Of a stretch of DNA of 64,000 bases, positions 7,019 through 16,173 are shown one piece after another; within the stretch, counting starts at the first letter, position 1, and each line of letters opens with the position of its first letter. Source of the DNA: Photobacterium rosenbergii. Lineage in GTDB: Bacteria > Pseudomonadota > Gammaproteobacteria > Enterobacterales > Vibrionaceae. Both the position numbers and the translations under genes were made by a program. Under the pieces are notes generated by a model. It did no database searches. It was not told the DNA's origin and was given only the letters and a program-made list of their open reading frames with translations. The stretch covers positions 434,001-498,000 of the forward strand of contig NZ_PYMB01000001.1 of assembly GCF_003026455.1 (NCBI RefSeq), in the 5' to 3' direction.

Positions 7019-9046
7019 GTGAAAAGGAACCTACGATCTTTGCTTGCTGTTGCGATTGCAGCATCACTGGCTGGCTGTAACAGTGCAGACAATGTTGCTG
7101 AAGTTGCAGGCACTAACTCAAATGCCTACATGTGCGATACCTCAATGATGACGCAATCAGACGATTTGCGTATCTATCAGATCATGGTTGAAAGTTTCGT
7201 TAATGGTGATAACAGCATAGGCCATGGTACTGGCTATGGTACCAGTCATCACAAAGGTGATTTGCAAGGCATCATTGATTCTTTGGATTACATCGAGTCA
7301 CTGGGTATGAATGCGATTTGGTTGACGCCGATTTTCGACTCAGTGCCTATTGAAGGGCAGGACCACTGGGCGGATAGGCTTGATGCAACTGGCTATTTCA
7401 CCAGTAATTACTTTGCTATCGATCCGCGTTTTGGCACGATGGAACAAGCCAAAGAGTTGGTTGAAAAAGCCCATGAAAAAGGGTTTTACGTCTTCTTCGA
7501 TGGTGTTTTCGGCCACCACAAAGACAATGTCGTGCCATCACCTGAAGGACGCCTGCCTGTCGGCGAAAATAATCCGGTCAGCTATCCGGAAAGCCTAGAG
7601 TTTTATCAGGAAGTAGCAACATACTGGATCAAAGAGTTAAAGATTGATGGTTGGCGACTCGATCAGGCCTATCAGGTTCCTACTGATGCATGGGCGGCAA
7701 TACGAGCAAGCGTGGACGAAGCTTCCAAGTCAGTGACATATACCAACTCTGAAGGTGAAACCGTCAATCCGTTAGGCTATATGGTTGCCGAGATCTGGAA
7801 CAATGAGAATTACATCAATGAAACAGGATATGGCAAAGAGGGCGACCCGGCCCTTTGCTCCGCATTTGATTTCCCAGTTCGTTACCGCGTTGTAGAAACC
7901 TTTGCGGTAAACGAAAACAGTATTGGTGGCAAAGGTGGTAAATGGCTTGATGAAGGGATGAACCTTCATAGCCTATACCCAACACACGCAAAACCGAATT
8001 TGATGCTGGGCAACCACGATCTAGTCCGCTTTGGTGACTTACTGCAACGCGGTGATATTGCCTCACCTGAACAGCCTGAGTATTGGGCAAGGCACAAAGC
8101 AGCACTGTCTTTCCAGGCAGCCTATTCAGGGCCGATCACCTTGTATTATGGTGAAGAAATTGGTGATGAGCTTGAAGGTTATGCGAAGAAAGTTGAGCTA
8201 GATTGTGCTGTACAAGGTCTATGTGATGATCATGTCGCCCGTACCAGCGCAAATATTGAGGGAGTAACAGCCTCCCTAAATACTAACCAGCGTGATTTGA
8301 AGCACTACGTATCTCAATTGATGTCGTTGCGAGCATCTCATCCTGCCTTGAGCCGTGGCGAGCGTACCAACATAATTGCCAATGATATTGTTTATGTAGA
8401 CCATAAGCAGAGTGATGAAGAAGCACTGCTGTATATGGTCAGCACGACAACAAAGGCGGAAATTATTTCTATTCGCGCCGAGGACATTGCCTCTGAAGGT
8501 CAATTGGTTGATCTACTGTCAGGAAAAACCTACGAGGCCGTTGGTGGTGAGTATCAAATTAATTTGTCGCCGTTTGAAGCCAAGTTCTTGCAAATTGCCA
8601 AGCCGTCAGCAAACGGATTGACCAAAGTTGTAGCAGCCACCTCAACCTCGCTAATGGGAGAAGGCTTTATGGCTCAATGCGATAACCCTGTAGTCGATGG
8701 TACTGGCCCTGTCGGGAAGACATTGTATGTGGTGGGTGATTTTGTCGACGCAGGCTGGAAGCACAAGCCAGGACGTGCTTACAGTTATGTAGGGGATAAT
8801 ACCTACCAAGCGATTGTCGATGAGAAGGCCGGTGCATTTAGAATGCAATATGCCAGTAAAGATTGGTCGCCGCAATTTACCGCTGACGGCCTTGAGCTAA
8901 CACCGGGTAAAGTTGCGACGCTCAAACGCGGCGGTTATGGTAAAGATACTGCTGTCACCTTACCTGAGGCAGGCAAGTACGTGTGGAGCCTTAAATTCTC
9001 TGACAGCGGCGAGCCTGAACAACTGATGGTCTCTAAGTGTCCGTAA
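7019..9046 (+). CDS. GH13 alpha-amylase family lipoprotein
   Basis: 675 residues starting at GTG 7019, with GGAG upstream. The N-terminus is a lipoprotein signal with lipobox LAGC (Cys about 20), so the protein is probably membrane-anchored outside the cytoplasm. GH13 motifs appear in order: IWLTPIFDS; GWRLD with the nucleophile Asp; VAEIWN with the acid/base Glu; and GNHD with the third catalytic Asp. A beta-rich C-terminal module of about 100 residues follows, possibly carbohydrate binding. It should hydrolyse alpha-1,4-glucans for maltodextrin uptake. Its length is close to E. coli MalS, but orthology is not proven. A strong terminator follows. Confidence 0.9.
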   Translation: MKRNLRSLLAVAIAASLAGCNSADNVAEVAGTNSNAYMCDTSMMTQSDDLRIYQIMVESFVNGDNSIGHGTGYGTSHHKGDLQGIIDSLDYIESLGMNAIWLTPIFDSVPIEGQDHWADRLDATGYFTSNYFAIDPRFGTMEQAKELVEKAHEKGFYVFFDGVFGHHKDNVVPSPEGRLPVGENNPVSYPESLEFYQEVATYWIKELKIDGWRLDQAYQVPTDAWAAIRASVDEASKSVTYTNSEGETVNPLGYMVAEIWNNENYINETGYGKEGDPALCSAFDFPVRYRVVETFAVNENSIGGKGGKWLDEGMNLHSLYPTHAKPNLMLGNHDLVRFGDLLQRGDIASPEQPEYWARHKAALSFQAAYSGPITLYYGEEIGDELEGYAKKVELDCAVQGLCDDHVARTSANIEGVTASLNTNQRDLKHYVSQLMSLRASHPALSRGERTNIIANDIVYVDHKQSDEEALLYMVSTTTKAEIISIRAEDIASEGQLVDLLSGKTYEAVGGEYQINLSPFEAKFLQIAKPSANGLTKVVAATSTSLMGEGFMAQCDNPVVDGTGPVGKTLYVVGDFVDAGWKHKPGRAYSYVGDNTYQAIVDEKAGAFRMQYASKDWSPQFTADGLELTPGKVATLKRGGYGKDTAVTLPEAGKYVWSLKFSDSGEPEQLMVSKCP

Positions 9047-9066
9047 TATTAGAAAGAAATTGAAAC

Positions 9067-9094
9067 AGGGGGGAGCAGTTTGCTCCCCCTTTTT
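9067..9094 (+). terminator. Rho-independent terminator
   Basis: GGGGGAGC/GCTCCCCC stem with a short loop followed by TTTTT, about 20 nt after the amylase stop. Confidence 0.9.
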
Positions 9095-9137
9095 GATATG
9101 GTTTTTGAACTTAACGTTGATAATTGGGATAGATACG

Positions 9138-9452
9138 ATGAGTGATAAATGCGTGGTAATGACAACTTTTTCCGATGATGCTGTTGGAAAGGCAATTATC
9201 CACTCTTTAATCGAAAAGCGCTTGGCTGCTTGTGTTCAGGTGCAAGCTATTGAAAGCTACTATCACTGGGAAGGCGCGGTTAACCATGATCATGAAAAGT
9301 TGGTCATGATAAAAACCACCACCGATCTCTATGAACAAGTAGAGGCAGATATACTTGCCAATCACGATTACGATACACCGGAAATCATTCAGCTTCCGAT
9401 CACTGCTGGATACAGCGACTACCTGCAATGGATAGCGAGCGAGTGCAAATAA
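9138..9452 (+). CDS. cutA: CutA-type divalent-cation tolerance protein
   Basis: 104 residues from the ATG at 9138 (MSDKCVVMTTF); an in-frame extension to 9060 runs through the terminator and is implausible. It shows the CutA1 signature: the RLAACVQ segment, YHWEGAV, the KLVMIKTT strand, and DTPEIIQLPI near the C-terminus. CutA1 proteins form very stable ferredoxin-like trimers and were linked to copper tolerance in E. coli; the exact role is debated. In many Vibrionaceae it neighbours DsbD, but not here. Predicted cytoplasmic. Confidence 0.9.
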   Translation: MSDKCVVMTTFSDDAVGKAIIHSLIEKRLAACVQVQAIESYYHWEGAVNHDHEKLVMIKTTTDLYEQVEADILANHDYDTPEIIQLPITAGYSDYLQWIASECK

Positions 9453-9505
9453 TCACTTCCAATCAAGAGCCATTATGTGAAAGGGTAATTATGTGATCAA
9501 TTGCA

Positions 9506-9580
9506 TTTGTACAAAAAAAATATTTGTATAAATGATCCAATCTACTACTCTTCCTTGTACAAGAGATTAATTTGTACAAG
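9506..9580 (+). promoter_or_regulatory. Compound operator: four TGTACA-type palindromes plus TGATCC
   Basis: Four palindromic boxes occur: TTTGTACAAA (9506-9515), TTTGTATAAA (9523-9532), CTTGTACAAG (9554-9563) and TTTGTACAAG (9571-9580). Centres are 17, 31 and 17 bp apart, so they form two TGTACA-N11-TGTAYA pairs. This resembles operators of CarH/LitR-type MerR regulators, and the second gene of the operon encodes a MerR protein. A TGATCC at 9533-9538, between the pairs, resembles the -35 motif of singlet-oxygen ECF sigma factors (RpoE/ChrR type). Regulator assignment is inference. Confidence 0.7.
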
Positions 9581-9592
9581 GTAGGGATAGTC

Positions 9593-10540
9593 ATGCAAAT
9601 ACCAGTCGGAATCAGTGCCTGCGTTTTAGGCGAGAAAGTGAGATTCGATGGCGGCCACAAACAAAACCGTTTCATCGTTGACGAGCTAACCAAATATTTT
9701 ACCTTCAAGCCAGTTTGCCCTGAAATGGGTATCGGCATGCCGGTTCCTCGTCCTGTAATCCGCTTATTGCAACTACCTTCTAACGAAATTCGATTAGTCG
9801 AGAGCAAGCACCAAGATATTGATCACACGGATAAAATGGTGGAGTTCGCTCACAAGAAAGTCTCTCAATTCGACAATCTTTGCGGGTATGTGGTCTGTGC
9901 CAAGTCGCCAACGTGTGGCATGGAACGTGTCAAACTCCATATCCCAAACAACAACACAGTACCCGGTGGTTCGGTAGGTATCTACACTCGGGAACTGATG
10001 GCCAAAATGCCTTGGTTACCAGTAGAAGAAGACGGTAGACTCAATGATCCCGTGCTGCGTGAAAACTTTGTTTTCCGTATTTTTGCCCTGAATGATTTTT
10101 ACCGTTCGGTGCGAGACCAACTTTCTGCTAATGCAATCGTTAAATTCCACTCGCGATATAAACTGGTATTGATGGCGCACAACCCAACAGCTTATAAAGC
10201 GTTAGGTGGCATGGTAGCCCACATCAGTGAGTGGGATATTAACGAATTCTATTTAGAGTATCGTCTCAAGTTTATGGAAGCGATAAAAGAGCGTGCTTCT
10301 AGAAAAAATAAAACAAACGTCTTGATGCATCTACAGGGTTATTTTAAGCGTTCGTTAACCAAAGAACAAAAGCTAGAATTGTCGGAACTGATTATGAGCT
10401 ACAAAGAGGGTAATCAACCTATCCTTGTGCCATTAGCATTAATCAAGCATTACCTGCGTGAATATCCTGATCCGTATTTGCAGCTACAAACTTTCCTTGA
10501 CCCATATCCGGAAGATTTGAAATTACGCTATGGACTCTGA
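9593..10540 (+). CDS. DUF523 + DUF1722 (YbgA-like) protein
   Basis: 315 residues from the ATG at 9593; an upstream TTG lies inside the operator. The N-terminal DUF523 part (about 1-150) has conserved cysteines: GISACVLG, KPVCPE, YVVCAKSPTCGM. The C-terminal DUF1722/YbgA part (about 180-310) includes FHSRYKLVLMAHNP. Domains of this kind occur beside photolyase genes in many proteobacteria, including E. coli ybgA next to phrB. The cysteines suggest metal or Fe-S binding, but the activity is unknown to me. It is the first gene of an 11-gene operon and overlaps the MerR gene by 11 nt. Confidence 0.85.
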   Translation: MQIPVGISACVLGEKVRFDGGHKQNRFIVDELTKYFTFKPVCPEMGIGMPVPRPVIRLLQLPSNEIRLVESKHQDIDHTDKMVEFAHKKVSQFDNLCGYVVCAKSPTCGMERVKLHIPNNNTVPGGSVGIYTRELMAKMPWLPVEEDGRLNDPVLRENFVFRIFALNDFYRSVRDQLSANAIVKFHSRYKLVLMAHNPTAYKALGGMVAHISEWDINEFYLEYRLKFMEAIKERASRKNKTNVLMHLQGYFKRSLTKEQKLELSELIMSYKEGNQPILVPLALIKHYLREYPDPYLQLQTFLDPYPEDLKLRYGL

Positions 10541-11354
10541 TACCAAATATTATGCAATTAAAGAAGTCTCTGAAATTACCGGGGTGAATTCAGTGACATT
10601 AAGGGCTTGGCAAAGGCGTTACGGGTTGTTGAATCCGATGAGGACCGATAAGGGGCATCGCCTATACACCGAGCAAGACATTAACAAGATTAAAGAAATT
10701 GTCGAATGGCTTGATAAGGGTGTTGCCATTGGCAAAGTAAAACCCATGCTGGGTAAACTCTCCCCACTGGTTGATGAAGATAATCAAAACGAGAGCCAGA
10801 AAGCGATTGGCAATGTTCTGTCCTCATTGGCAAAGTTAGATTCTTTTGCTTTGGATAAACAGCTTATCCAGCTAATGAAAGAGTATCCGGCCAAGGTTCT
10901 GGAAAGCAAAATTATCGCTGCGGTGATTAATGAAATTTCGCAACCAGACAATCCTTTGCTGGATATGCAGATGGTCGTATGGAGAAGTGTTTTTCAGGAA
11001 AGGTGCCTGTCGTTGATAGCTGCTTCTCGAAAGCGCAATAAGAAGCCGTGCCTTCTGGTTAGCTTTGATGAGGAACCAAATTCACGCTTCTGGCTCAAAG
11101 CCGTTGAGTTATCTGAGCTAGGTTACAGTGTCATGATGTTGCCTCGGTTAAAAGGAAAGCTTGCATCTTTAGCACCTTTACTTAATTCATGGGTGGATAA
11201 GAAGTTGTTTATTGATGGTGATAATAAATTGCCTCTGGATATACCTGGCCAGCTAGAGCATTTAATGGCTAGTACTGGTTGTGAATTGGTGACAATCGGC
11301 AGTATCAACACTATTCATCCTGAATTATTGGAGTGGCAGCATGAGTCAGCATAA
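10530..11354 (+). CDS. MerR family regulator with degenerate cobalamin-domain-like C-terminus
   Basis: 274 residues. The N-terminal MerR winged helix (about 7-75; AIKEVSEITGVNSVTLRAW, RRYGLL, GHRLYTEQD) is followed by a helical region and an alpha/beta region (about 170-270) that aligns by eye with the B12-binding fold of CarH/LitR. The cobalamin motif E/DxHxxG is absent: the equivalent stretch reads SFDEEPNSRFW, with no histidine. It lies between ybgA-like and phr, as the MerR gene VCA0056 does in V. cholerae, which was reported to act in the blue-light photo-oxidative response. I infer it binds the TGTACA boxes. Overlaps phr by 14 nt. Confidence 0.88.
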   Translation: MDSDTKYYAIKEVSEITGVNSVTLRAWQRRYGLLNPMRTDKGHRLYTEQDINKIKEIVEWLDKGVAIGKVKPMLGKLSPLVDEDNQNESQKAIGNVLSSLAKLDSFALDKQLIQLMKEYPAKVLESKIIAAVINEISQPDNPLLDMQMVVWRSVFQERCLSLIAASRKRNKKPCLLVSFDEEPNSRFWLKAVELSELGYSVMMLPRLKGKLASLAPLLNSWVDKKLFIDGDNKLPLDIPGQLEHLMASTGCELVTIGSINTIHPELLEWQHESA

Positions 11355-12768
11355 ACAAATTGGTCTAGTTTGGTTTCGCTCAGACTTGCGTGTTGTTGAC
11401 AACACAGCCTTGTACGAAGCAGCGAAGCATTGTGACCAGCTCATTGCGCTGTATGTCTCTACCCCGATGCAATGGCATGAACACCATATTGCTCCGATTC
11501 AGGTTGATTTGATCAGGCGTCGGCTACCCATTTTGAAACAACAGTTGGCGGATATCGGCATTCCTCTGGTTTTCAAAGAGATTGCTGATTATGACCAAAC
11601 CGCCAAGTTGTTGGTGGAGTTCGCGCAAGAGCAAGGCGTATCCCATGTTTTCTGCAACAAACAATATGAATGGAATGAATTGCAGCGCGATGACATCACA
11701 GGTCATCAACTGGCAGAAGCAAAAATTAAATTTAGTCTGTTCGACGATTGCTGCGTCATTCCCCCCGGTAAAGTGCTGACGCAAAAAGGTGAGGCTTTCA
11801 AAGTATTTACTCCATTTAGAAAAGAGTGGCTTAAACACTTTCATTCTTTGTCTCCGGCTCCGTTGCCGATTCCAAAGCCGGTGAAAATGCCATCAGCGTT
11901 TAATGACGACGGTGAAATTGCTTTGACCTATCCGGCCGTTGACAGCATGGCTTGGCCAGTCGATGAGGAGACGATTCGTCAAAGGTTGGTGACATTCTGC
12001 TACGAAAAAGTGGAGGATTACCATCAACAACGTGACATACCAGCAATAGATGGCACCAGTTGCCTATCTCCTTACCTGGCTTTAGGCATGTTGTCGCCCC
12101 GTCAGTGTATAGCAGTATTGGTAGCCGTCAGCCCGATGTGCCTAGATGAACCAGAAAGTGGTGCTTTCAGTTGGTTAAACGAGATTATCTGGCGGGAGTT
12201 TTATCGCCATTTGCTTGTTGCGTACCCAAGTCTATGCCGTGACCAACCATTCCAGCAATGGACTAAGAAAGTTCATTGGCAATCATCGAGTGAGCAATTG
12301 GCCGCATGGCAGCAAGGAATGACCGGATTTCCAATCGTGGATGCCGCTATGCGTCAACTCAAACAAACAGGGTGGATGCACAACCGGTTAAGAATGATCA
12401 CGGCGAGTTTTCTTACCAAAGATCTCCTCATTCATTGGCAGGCCGGTGAGCAATGGTTCATGTCACAACTGGTTGACGGTGATTTTGCGTCTAACAATGG
12501 CGGCTGGCAGTGGGCGGCTTCGACAGGGACTGATGCACAGCCCTATTTTCGGGTATTTAATCCGACAACACAGGGTGAACGCTTTGATCCAAAAGGGGAA
12601 TTTATCCGTACTTGGTTGTATGAATTAAAAGACGTTCCGGATAAATTTATCCATCAGCCACATTTGTGGCCCGGCAGCGATAGTCTCAATTATCCCAAGC
12701 CGATAGTCGATCATAAGCAGGCAAGATTGCTGGCAATCAGTACATTCAAGACAGCCAAGGAAGGGTAA
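11341..12768 (+). CDS. phrB: Deoxyribodipyrimidine photolyase
   Basis: 475 residues with the DNA photolyase N-terminal antenna domain (LVWFRSDLRVVDNTAL at the start) and FAD-binding C-terminal half: SCLSPYLALGMLSP, WREFYRH, MHNRLRMITASF and the class I CPD photolyase region DFASNNGGWQWAASTGTDAQ. It reverses cyclobutane pyrimidine dimers using blue light and reduced FAD. It overlaps the MerR gene by 14 nt. Being third in the operon fits light-induced repair. Length matches E. coli PhrB (472). Confidence 0.95.
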   Translation: MSQHKQIGLVWFRSDLRVVDNTALYEAAKHCDQLIALYVSTPMQWHEHHIAPIQVDLIRRRLPILKQQLADIGIPLVFKEIADYDQTAKLLVEFAQEQGVSHVFCNKQYEWNELQRDDITGHQLAEAKIKFSLFDDCCVIPPGKVLTQKGEAFKVFTPFRKEWLKHFHSLSPAPLPIPKPVKMPSAFNDDGEIALTYPAVDSMAWPVDEETIRQRLVTFCYEKVEDYHQQRDIPAIDGTSCLSPYLALGMLSPRQCIAVLVAVSPMCLDEPESGAFSWLNEIIWREFYRHLLVAYPSLCRDQPFQQWTKKVHWQSSSEQLAAWQQGMTGFPIVDAAMRQLKQTGWMHNRLRMITASFLTKDLLIHWQAGEQWFMSQLVDGDFASNNGGWQWAASTGTDAQPYFRVFNPTTQGERFDPKGEFIRTWLYELKDVPDKFIHQPHLWPGSDSLNYPKPIVDHKQARLLAISTFKTAKEG

Positions 12769-12812
12769 TCGCGCCTTTGTCATAAAGTAGCCGTGAATAT
12801 GCGGGAGATCAT

Positions 12813-13244
12813 ATGGATGAGCACAATGTAGCGTTGGCAGACAAGTTCGTCGATGTATATCAAAATCTCGATAAACAAGACTTGTCTGAATTAAAAAATA
12901 TCTATCATGACGATATTGTATTTGAGGATCCTGCCCACCGAATGGAAGGCTGGGAAGAACTCTCTGATTATTTTTCTCGTCTGTTTGATGCAGTCGATTA
13001 CTGCAGCTTTAATGTTATCGAACAAGTCTGCCATGAAGATATTGCTTATGTGCAATGGGTAATGACATTCCAGCATCCAAAATTGCAATCAGGTAAAAGT
13101 CGATTAGTTCACGGTTGCTCAAGATTAGTATTTGCTCAAGGGAAAGTAATACACCACAGAGATTATTTCGACATGGGCCAAATGCTTTATGAAGGGATCC
13201 CGCTGCTTGGTCCTATTGTGCGCAAAATTAAAGCGAGGCTTTAA
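12813..13244 (+). CDS. NTF2-like (SnoaL-type) protein
   Basis: 143 residues with the NTF2/SnoaL cone-fold pattern: an N-terminal helix (FVDVYQNLDKQDLSELKNIYHDDIVFEDP in part), then a curved beta-sheet with VQWVMTFQH and GKVIHHRDYFDMGQM. A small putative pocket with H and D residues could bind a lipid or small ligand, but catalysis is not proven. GGGAGAT precedes the ATG. It lies between phr and an SDR gene in the stress operon; homologous proteins are often clustered with CFA-synthase-like genes. Confidence 0.8.
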   Translation: MDEHNVALADKFVDVYQNLDKQDLSELKNIYHDDIVFEDPAHRMEGWEELSDYFSRLFDAVDYCSFNVIEQVCHEDIAYVQWVMTFQHPKLQSGKSRLVHGCSRLVFAQGKVIHHRDYFDMGQMLYEGIPLLGPIVRKIKARL

Positions 13245-13246
13245 TC

Positions 13247-13987
13247 ATGGCGAAGTCAAAGAAAGTCCTTATCACAGGTGCGAGTTCGGGAATAGGTAAG
13301 CAACTTGCCATAGATTACGCGAAAAATGGCTGGTCGGTACTTGGTTGTGGACAGAACAAAGAGCGTTTACTGGCACTCTCGGAAGAAAACGGCAATATCA
13401 CAACGGTCAATTTCGATGTTACCGACAACCAGGATGTACAACAAATGCTGTCGGCGCTAGATGAAATCCCTGATTTGATTATATTGAATGCAGGCACCTG
13501 CGAATATATCGAGCACGGTCACGTTGATGTTGCTTTATTCCGCCGTGTTTATGAGGTGAATATTTTTGGCTTGCTTAATTGTATTGAAGCATTGCAGTCA
13601 TCATTTAATGAAAATACACACCTGGTTATTATCGGGTCAACGGCATCTTATCTTCCGTTGCCTAGGGCAGAGGCATATGGTTCTTCAAAAGCTGCCATCG
13701 CATATATTGCCAATACTTTGGCTATTGATTTGGAAAACAAAGGGGTGACGGTCAGTTTAGTTAGCCCAGGCTTTGTAAAAACGCCACTGACGGACAAAAA
13801 TGACTTTGCGATGCCGATGTTGATGTCGCCAGAGTTTGCCTCGGAAAAAATACGAAATGGGATAGAGGCGAAGAAAAAGGAAATACATTTCCCGCTGAAA
13901 TTTAGTTTGTTCTTGAAGTTTATTGCCTTGCTACCTCTACGGCTGCAATTGGCTACCGTGAAACGTATGACAGGAAAAACCGCATGA
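13247..13987 (+). CDS. Short-chain dehydrogenase/reductase
   Basis: 246 residues of classical SDR type. The cofactor-binding TGASSGIG (about 10-17), NAG motif (LNAGTC, about 83), catalytic Ser (IIGSTASY) and YGSSK (Tyr/Lys) are all present. The C-terminus is hydrophobic (FLKFIALLPLRLQLATV), suggesting membrane association. It follows the NTF2-like gene by two nt and overlaps the FAD oxidoreductase by 4 nt, so it is translationally coupled. The likely substrate is a modified fatty acyl chain or derived lipid, inferred only from context. Confidence 0.9.
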   Translation: MAKSKKVLITGASSGIGKQLAIDYAKNGWSVLGCGQNKERLLALSEENGNITTVNFDVTDNQDVQQMLSALDEIPDLIILNAGTCEYIEHGHVDVALFRRVYEVNIFGLLNCIEALQSSFNENTHLVIIGSTASYLPLPRAEAYGSSKAAIAYIANTLAIDLENKGVTVSLVSPGFVKTPLTDKNDFAMPMLMSPEFASEKIRNGIEAKKKEIHFPLKFSLFLKFIALLPLRLQLATVKRMTGKTA

Positions 13988-15321
13988 AAATAGCAATTAT
14001 AGGCAGTGGGATCTCTGGTCTAACTTGCGCGCATTATCTTAATAAACACCATGACATTACGCTCTATGAAGAGAATGATTACATCGGTGGCCATACCGCG
14101 ACGGTAGATGTTGAAGTAGAGAGCGGGAAATATGCCATTGATTCTGGTTTTATTGTATTCAACGACCGAACTTATCCCAATTTCGAAAGGCTCTTGGCGG
14201 AACTCGGCATTGTCGGCCAACCCACCGAGATGAGCTTCAGTGTCCACAATGTAATCAATGGCCTTGAATATAATGGTCACGGCCTTGCCTCCATGTTCGC
14301 GCAAAAACGAAATCTACTGAATCCTTTTTTCTATCGTTTTATCTACGATATTTTGCGTTTCAACCGATTGGCACGTGATGTCGATCTCGCCTCTGAGGTC
14401 GGAAAGAACCAAACGTTGGGAGAATTTCTCGCCACACACCGCTTCAATGCCTATTTTTGCGAGAATTATATTTTGCCAATGGGAGCGGCGATATGGTCAT
14501 CGACGTTATCAGACATGAGACAGTTTCCGCTTGAGTTCTTCATTCGTTTCTTCCGCAATCACGGGTTGCTTGAGGTGACAAACAGGCCGCAATGGTATGT
14601 TATACCCGGCGGCTCACGTGAGTATGTGAAACGGCTAGTGGTACCTTTTGAAGACCGAATTCGCCTGTCATCCCCAGTCACGAGTGTAAAGCGTACCCAT
14701 GGAAAAATAGCAGTAACGGCTAACGGTGTAAGCGAAATTTACGACCACGTTATTTTTGCCAGCCACAGTGATCAGGCATTGAATATGTTGTCAGATGCTA
14801 CCAAGGCTGAAGAAAAAATACTGGGCGCTTTGGGGTATCAAAAGAATGATGTAGTGCTGCATACCGATAAGTATTTGTTGCCCCAACGCAAAGCGGCATG
14901 GGCGGCATGGAATTATTTTCTGGGTGAGAATGATGACGGTCAGTGGGAAGACAAGCAAACAACCTTGACTTATAACATGAATATTTTGCAAGGTATTGAT
15001 GCACCAGAAACTTTTTGTGTCACGCTTAACCAGACTGATCACATCGCACCCGAGCGAATACTGCGTAAGTTTGTCTACGCCCACCCGGTTTTCACCACAG
15101 AGAGTTTTGAAGCCCAACAATGCCGAGAACAGGTAAATGGTATCGACAATACATGGTATTGCGGGGCGTATTGGTACAACGGGTTTCATGAAGACGGGGT
15201 ACGCAGTGCTTTGGACGTTGTGCAGGGTATAAATAAACTGACTCAAACAGGGCAAGAAATGCCCCAACAGGACTCTCCTGAATTGGCTGCTATTGAAGCA
15301 GGGAGTAGGGGGGCTTCATGA
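13984..15321 (+). CDS. FAD-dependent oxidoreductase (amine-oxidase fold)
   Basis: 445 residues with an N-terminal dinucleotide-binding motif IAIIGSGISGLTCA, then YEENDYIGGHTATV as in amine-oxidase/desaturase-like flavoproteins. The distal GAYWYNGFHEDG segment closes the FAD site. The SDR/FAD oxidoreductase/DUF1365/CFA-like set belongs to the core singlet-oxygen (RpoE-ChrR) regulon described in Rhodobacter. Members of this gene set have been connected with methylated furan fatty acid synthesis there. I infer lipid dehydrogenation, without direct proof. Overlaps its neighbours by 4 nt on each side. Confidence 0.88.
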   Translation: MKIAIIGSGISGLTCAHYLNKHHDITLYEENDYIGGHTATVDVEVESGKYAIDSGFIVFNDRTYPNFERLLAELGIVGQPTEMSFSVHNVINGLEYNGHGLASMFAQKRNLLNPFFYRFIYDILRFNRLARDVDLASEVGKNQTLGEFLATHRFNAYFCENYILPMGAAIWSSTLSDMRQFPLEFFIRFFRNHGLLEVTNRPQWYVIPGGSREYVKRLVVPFEDRIRLSSPVTSVKRTHGKIAVTANGVSEIYDHVIFASHSDQALNMLSDATKAEEKILGALGYQKNDVVLHTDKYLLPQRKAAWAAWNYFLGENDDGQWEDKQTTLTYNMNILQGIDAPETFCVTLNQTDHIAPERILRKFVYAHPVFTTESFEAQQCREQVNGIDNTWYCGAYWYNGFHEDGVRSALDVVQGINKLTQTGQEMPQQDSPELAAIEAGSRGAS

Positions 15322-16166
15322 ACAGCGGCTTGTATTCAGGTGTAGTTAGGCATCGTAGGTACACACCAGTTTCGCACCAGTTCCAATACCCGATGTTCAT
15401 GCCGCTCATCAACCTCGATGAGTTAGGCCAGCTAGAAAAGCGCGTATTCGGGTTCGGTAACCGTTGGTATCATTTTGCTAGGTTTAAGATTTCGGATTAC
15501 TTACGTGGTTGCAAACAACTTGGCGATGTCACAGATGCAAGCATTCAAGAGCAAGGTAAGGCGCTAAAGATAGCGGTTTTGGACAAGCTCGAGCAGTTAA
15601 CTCACGAGACGGTTAAAGGTGAGGTGTTTTTACTTTGCCAGTTGCGTTACGCGGGGATGTATTTTAGCCCATTGAATATGTACTACGTATTTGATGAGCA
15701 GGGCAAGTGGCAGTGGGTTCTCGCAGAAGTGAGTAATACGCCATGGAATGAAAAACATTACTACGCGTTACCTGCTGTTGAATATTGGGATAAAAAGCAA
15801 TGGCATGAGAAGAAATCGTTTCATGTTTCGCCGTTTAATCCAATGGAGCAGCATTACTATTGGAAATTAAAACAGCCAGCTTCCAATGTTTTTCTACATT
15901 TGGATATCCATGAACAGCAATCTGATATCAAAGTGCTGGATGCCACAATGGCCTTGAAGCGTCATCCAATGACAAGCTTTAGTCTCTGGCAGCACATTGC
16001 CAAAACGCCAATCCAAACAGTTAAAGTTGTGTTTGGTATTTATTGGCAGGCGTTGAGGCTTTGGCTTAAAAAAGTGCCATTTTACTCACACCCAAATAGT
16101 GCCCATTCACCAGCGACGGTAAATGAGAATAAGCATTTTCCTCCACCATCGAATAATAAGGAGTAG
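15318..16166 (+). CDS. DUF1365 family protein
   Basis: 282 residues of the DUF1365 family, recognisable from the N-terminal SGVVRHRRYTPVSHQF and central YFSPLNMYYVFD and NTPWNEKHYY segments. The family almost always sits between an FAD oxidoreductase and a cyclopropane-fatty-acyl-phospholipid synthase homologue, as here, so a role in fatty-acid or phospholipid modification is likely. No catalytic mechanism is established to my knowledge. A hydrophobic stretch near 230-250 could contact the membrane. It overlaps the FAD gene by 4 nt and ends 7 nt before the next start. Confidence 0.88.
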   Translation: MNSGLYSGVVRHRRYTPVSHQFQYPMFMPLINLDELGQLEKRVFGFGNRWYHFARFKISDYLRGCKQLGDVTDASIQEQGKALKIAVLDKLEQLTHETVKGEVFLLCQLRYAGMYFSPLNMYYVFDEQGKWQWVLAEVSNTPWNEKHYYALPAVEYWDKKQWHEKKSFHVSPFNPMEQHYYWKLKQPASNVFLHLDIHEQQSDIKVLDATMALKRHPMTSFSLWQHIAKTPIQTVKVVFGIYWQALRLWLKKVPFYSHPNSAHSPATVNENKHFPPPSNNKE

Positions 16167-16173
16167 AGGTATC

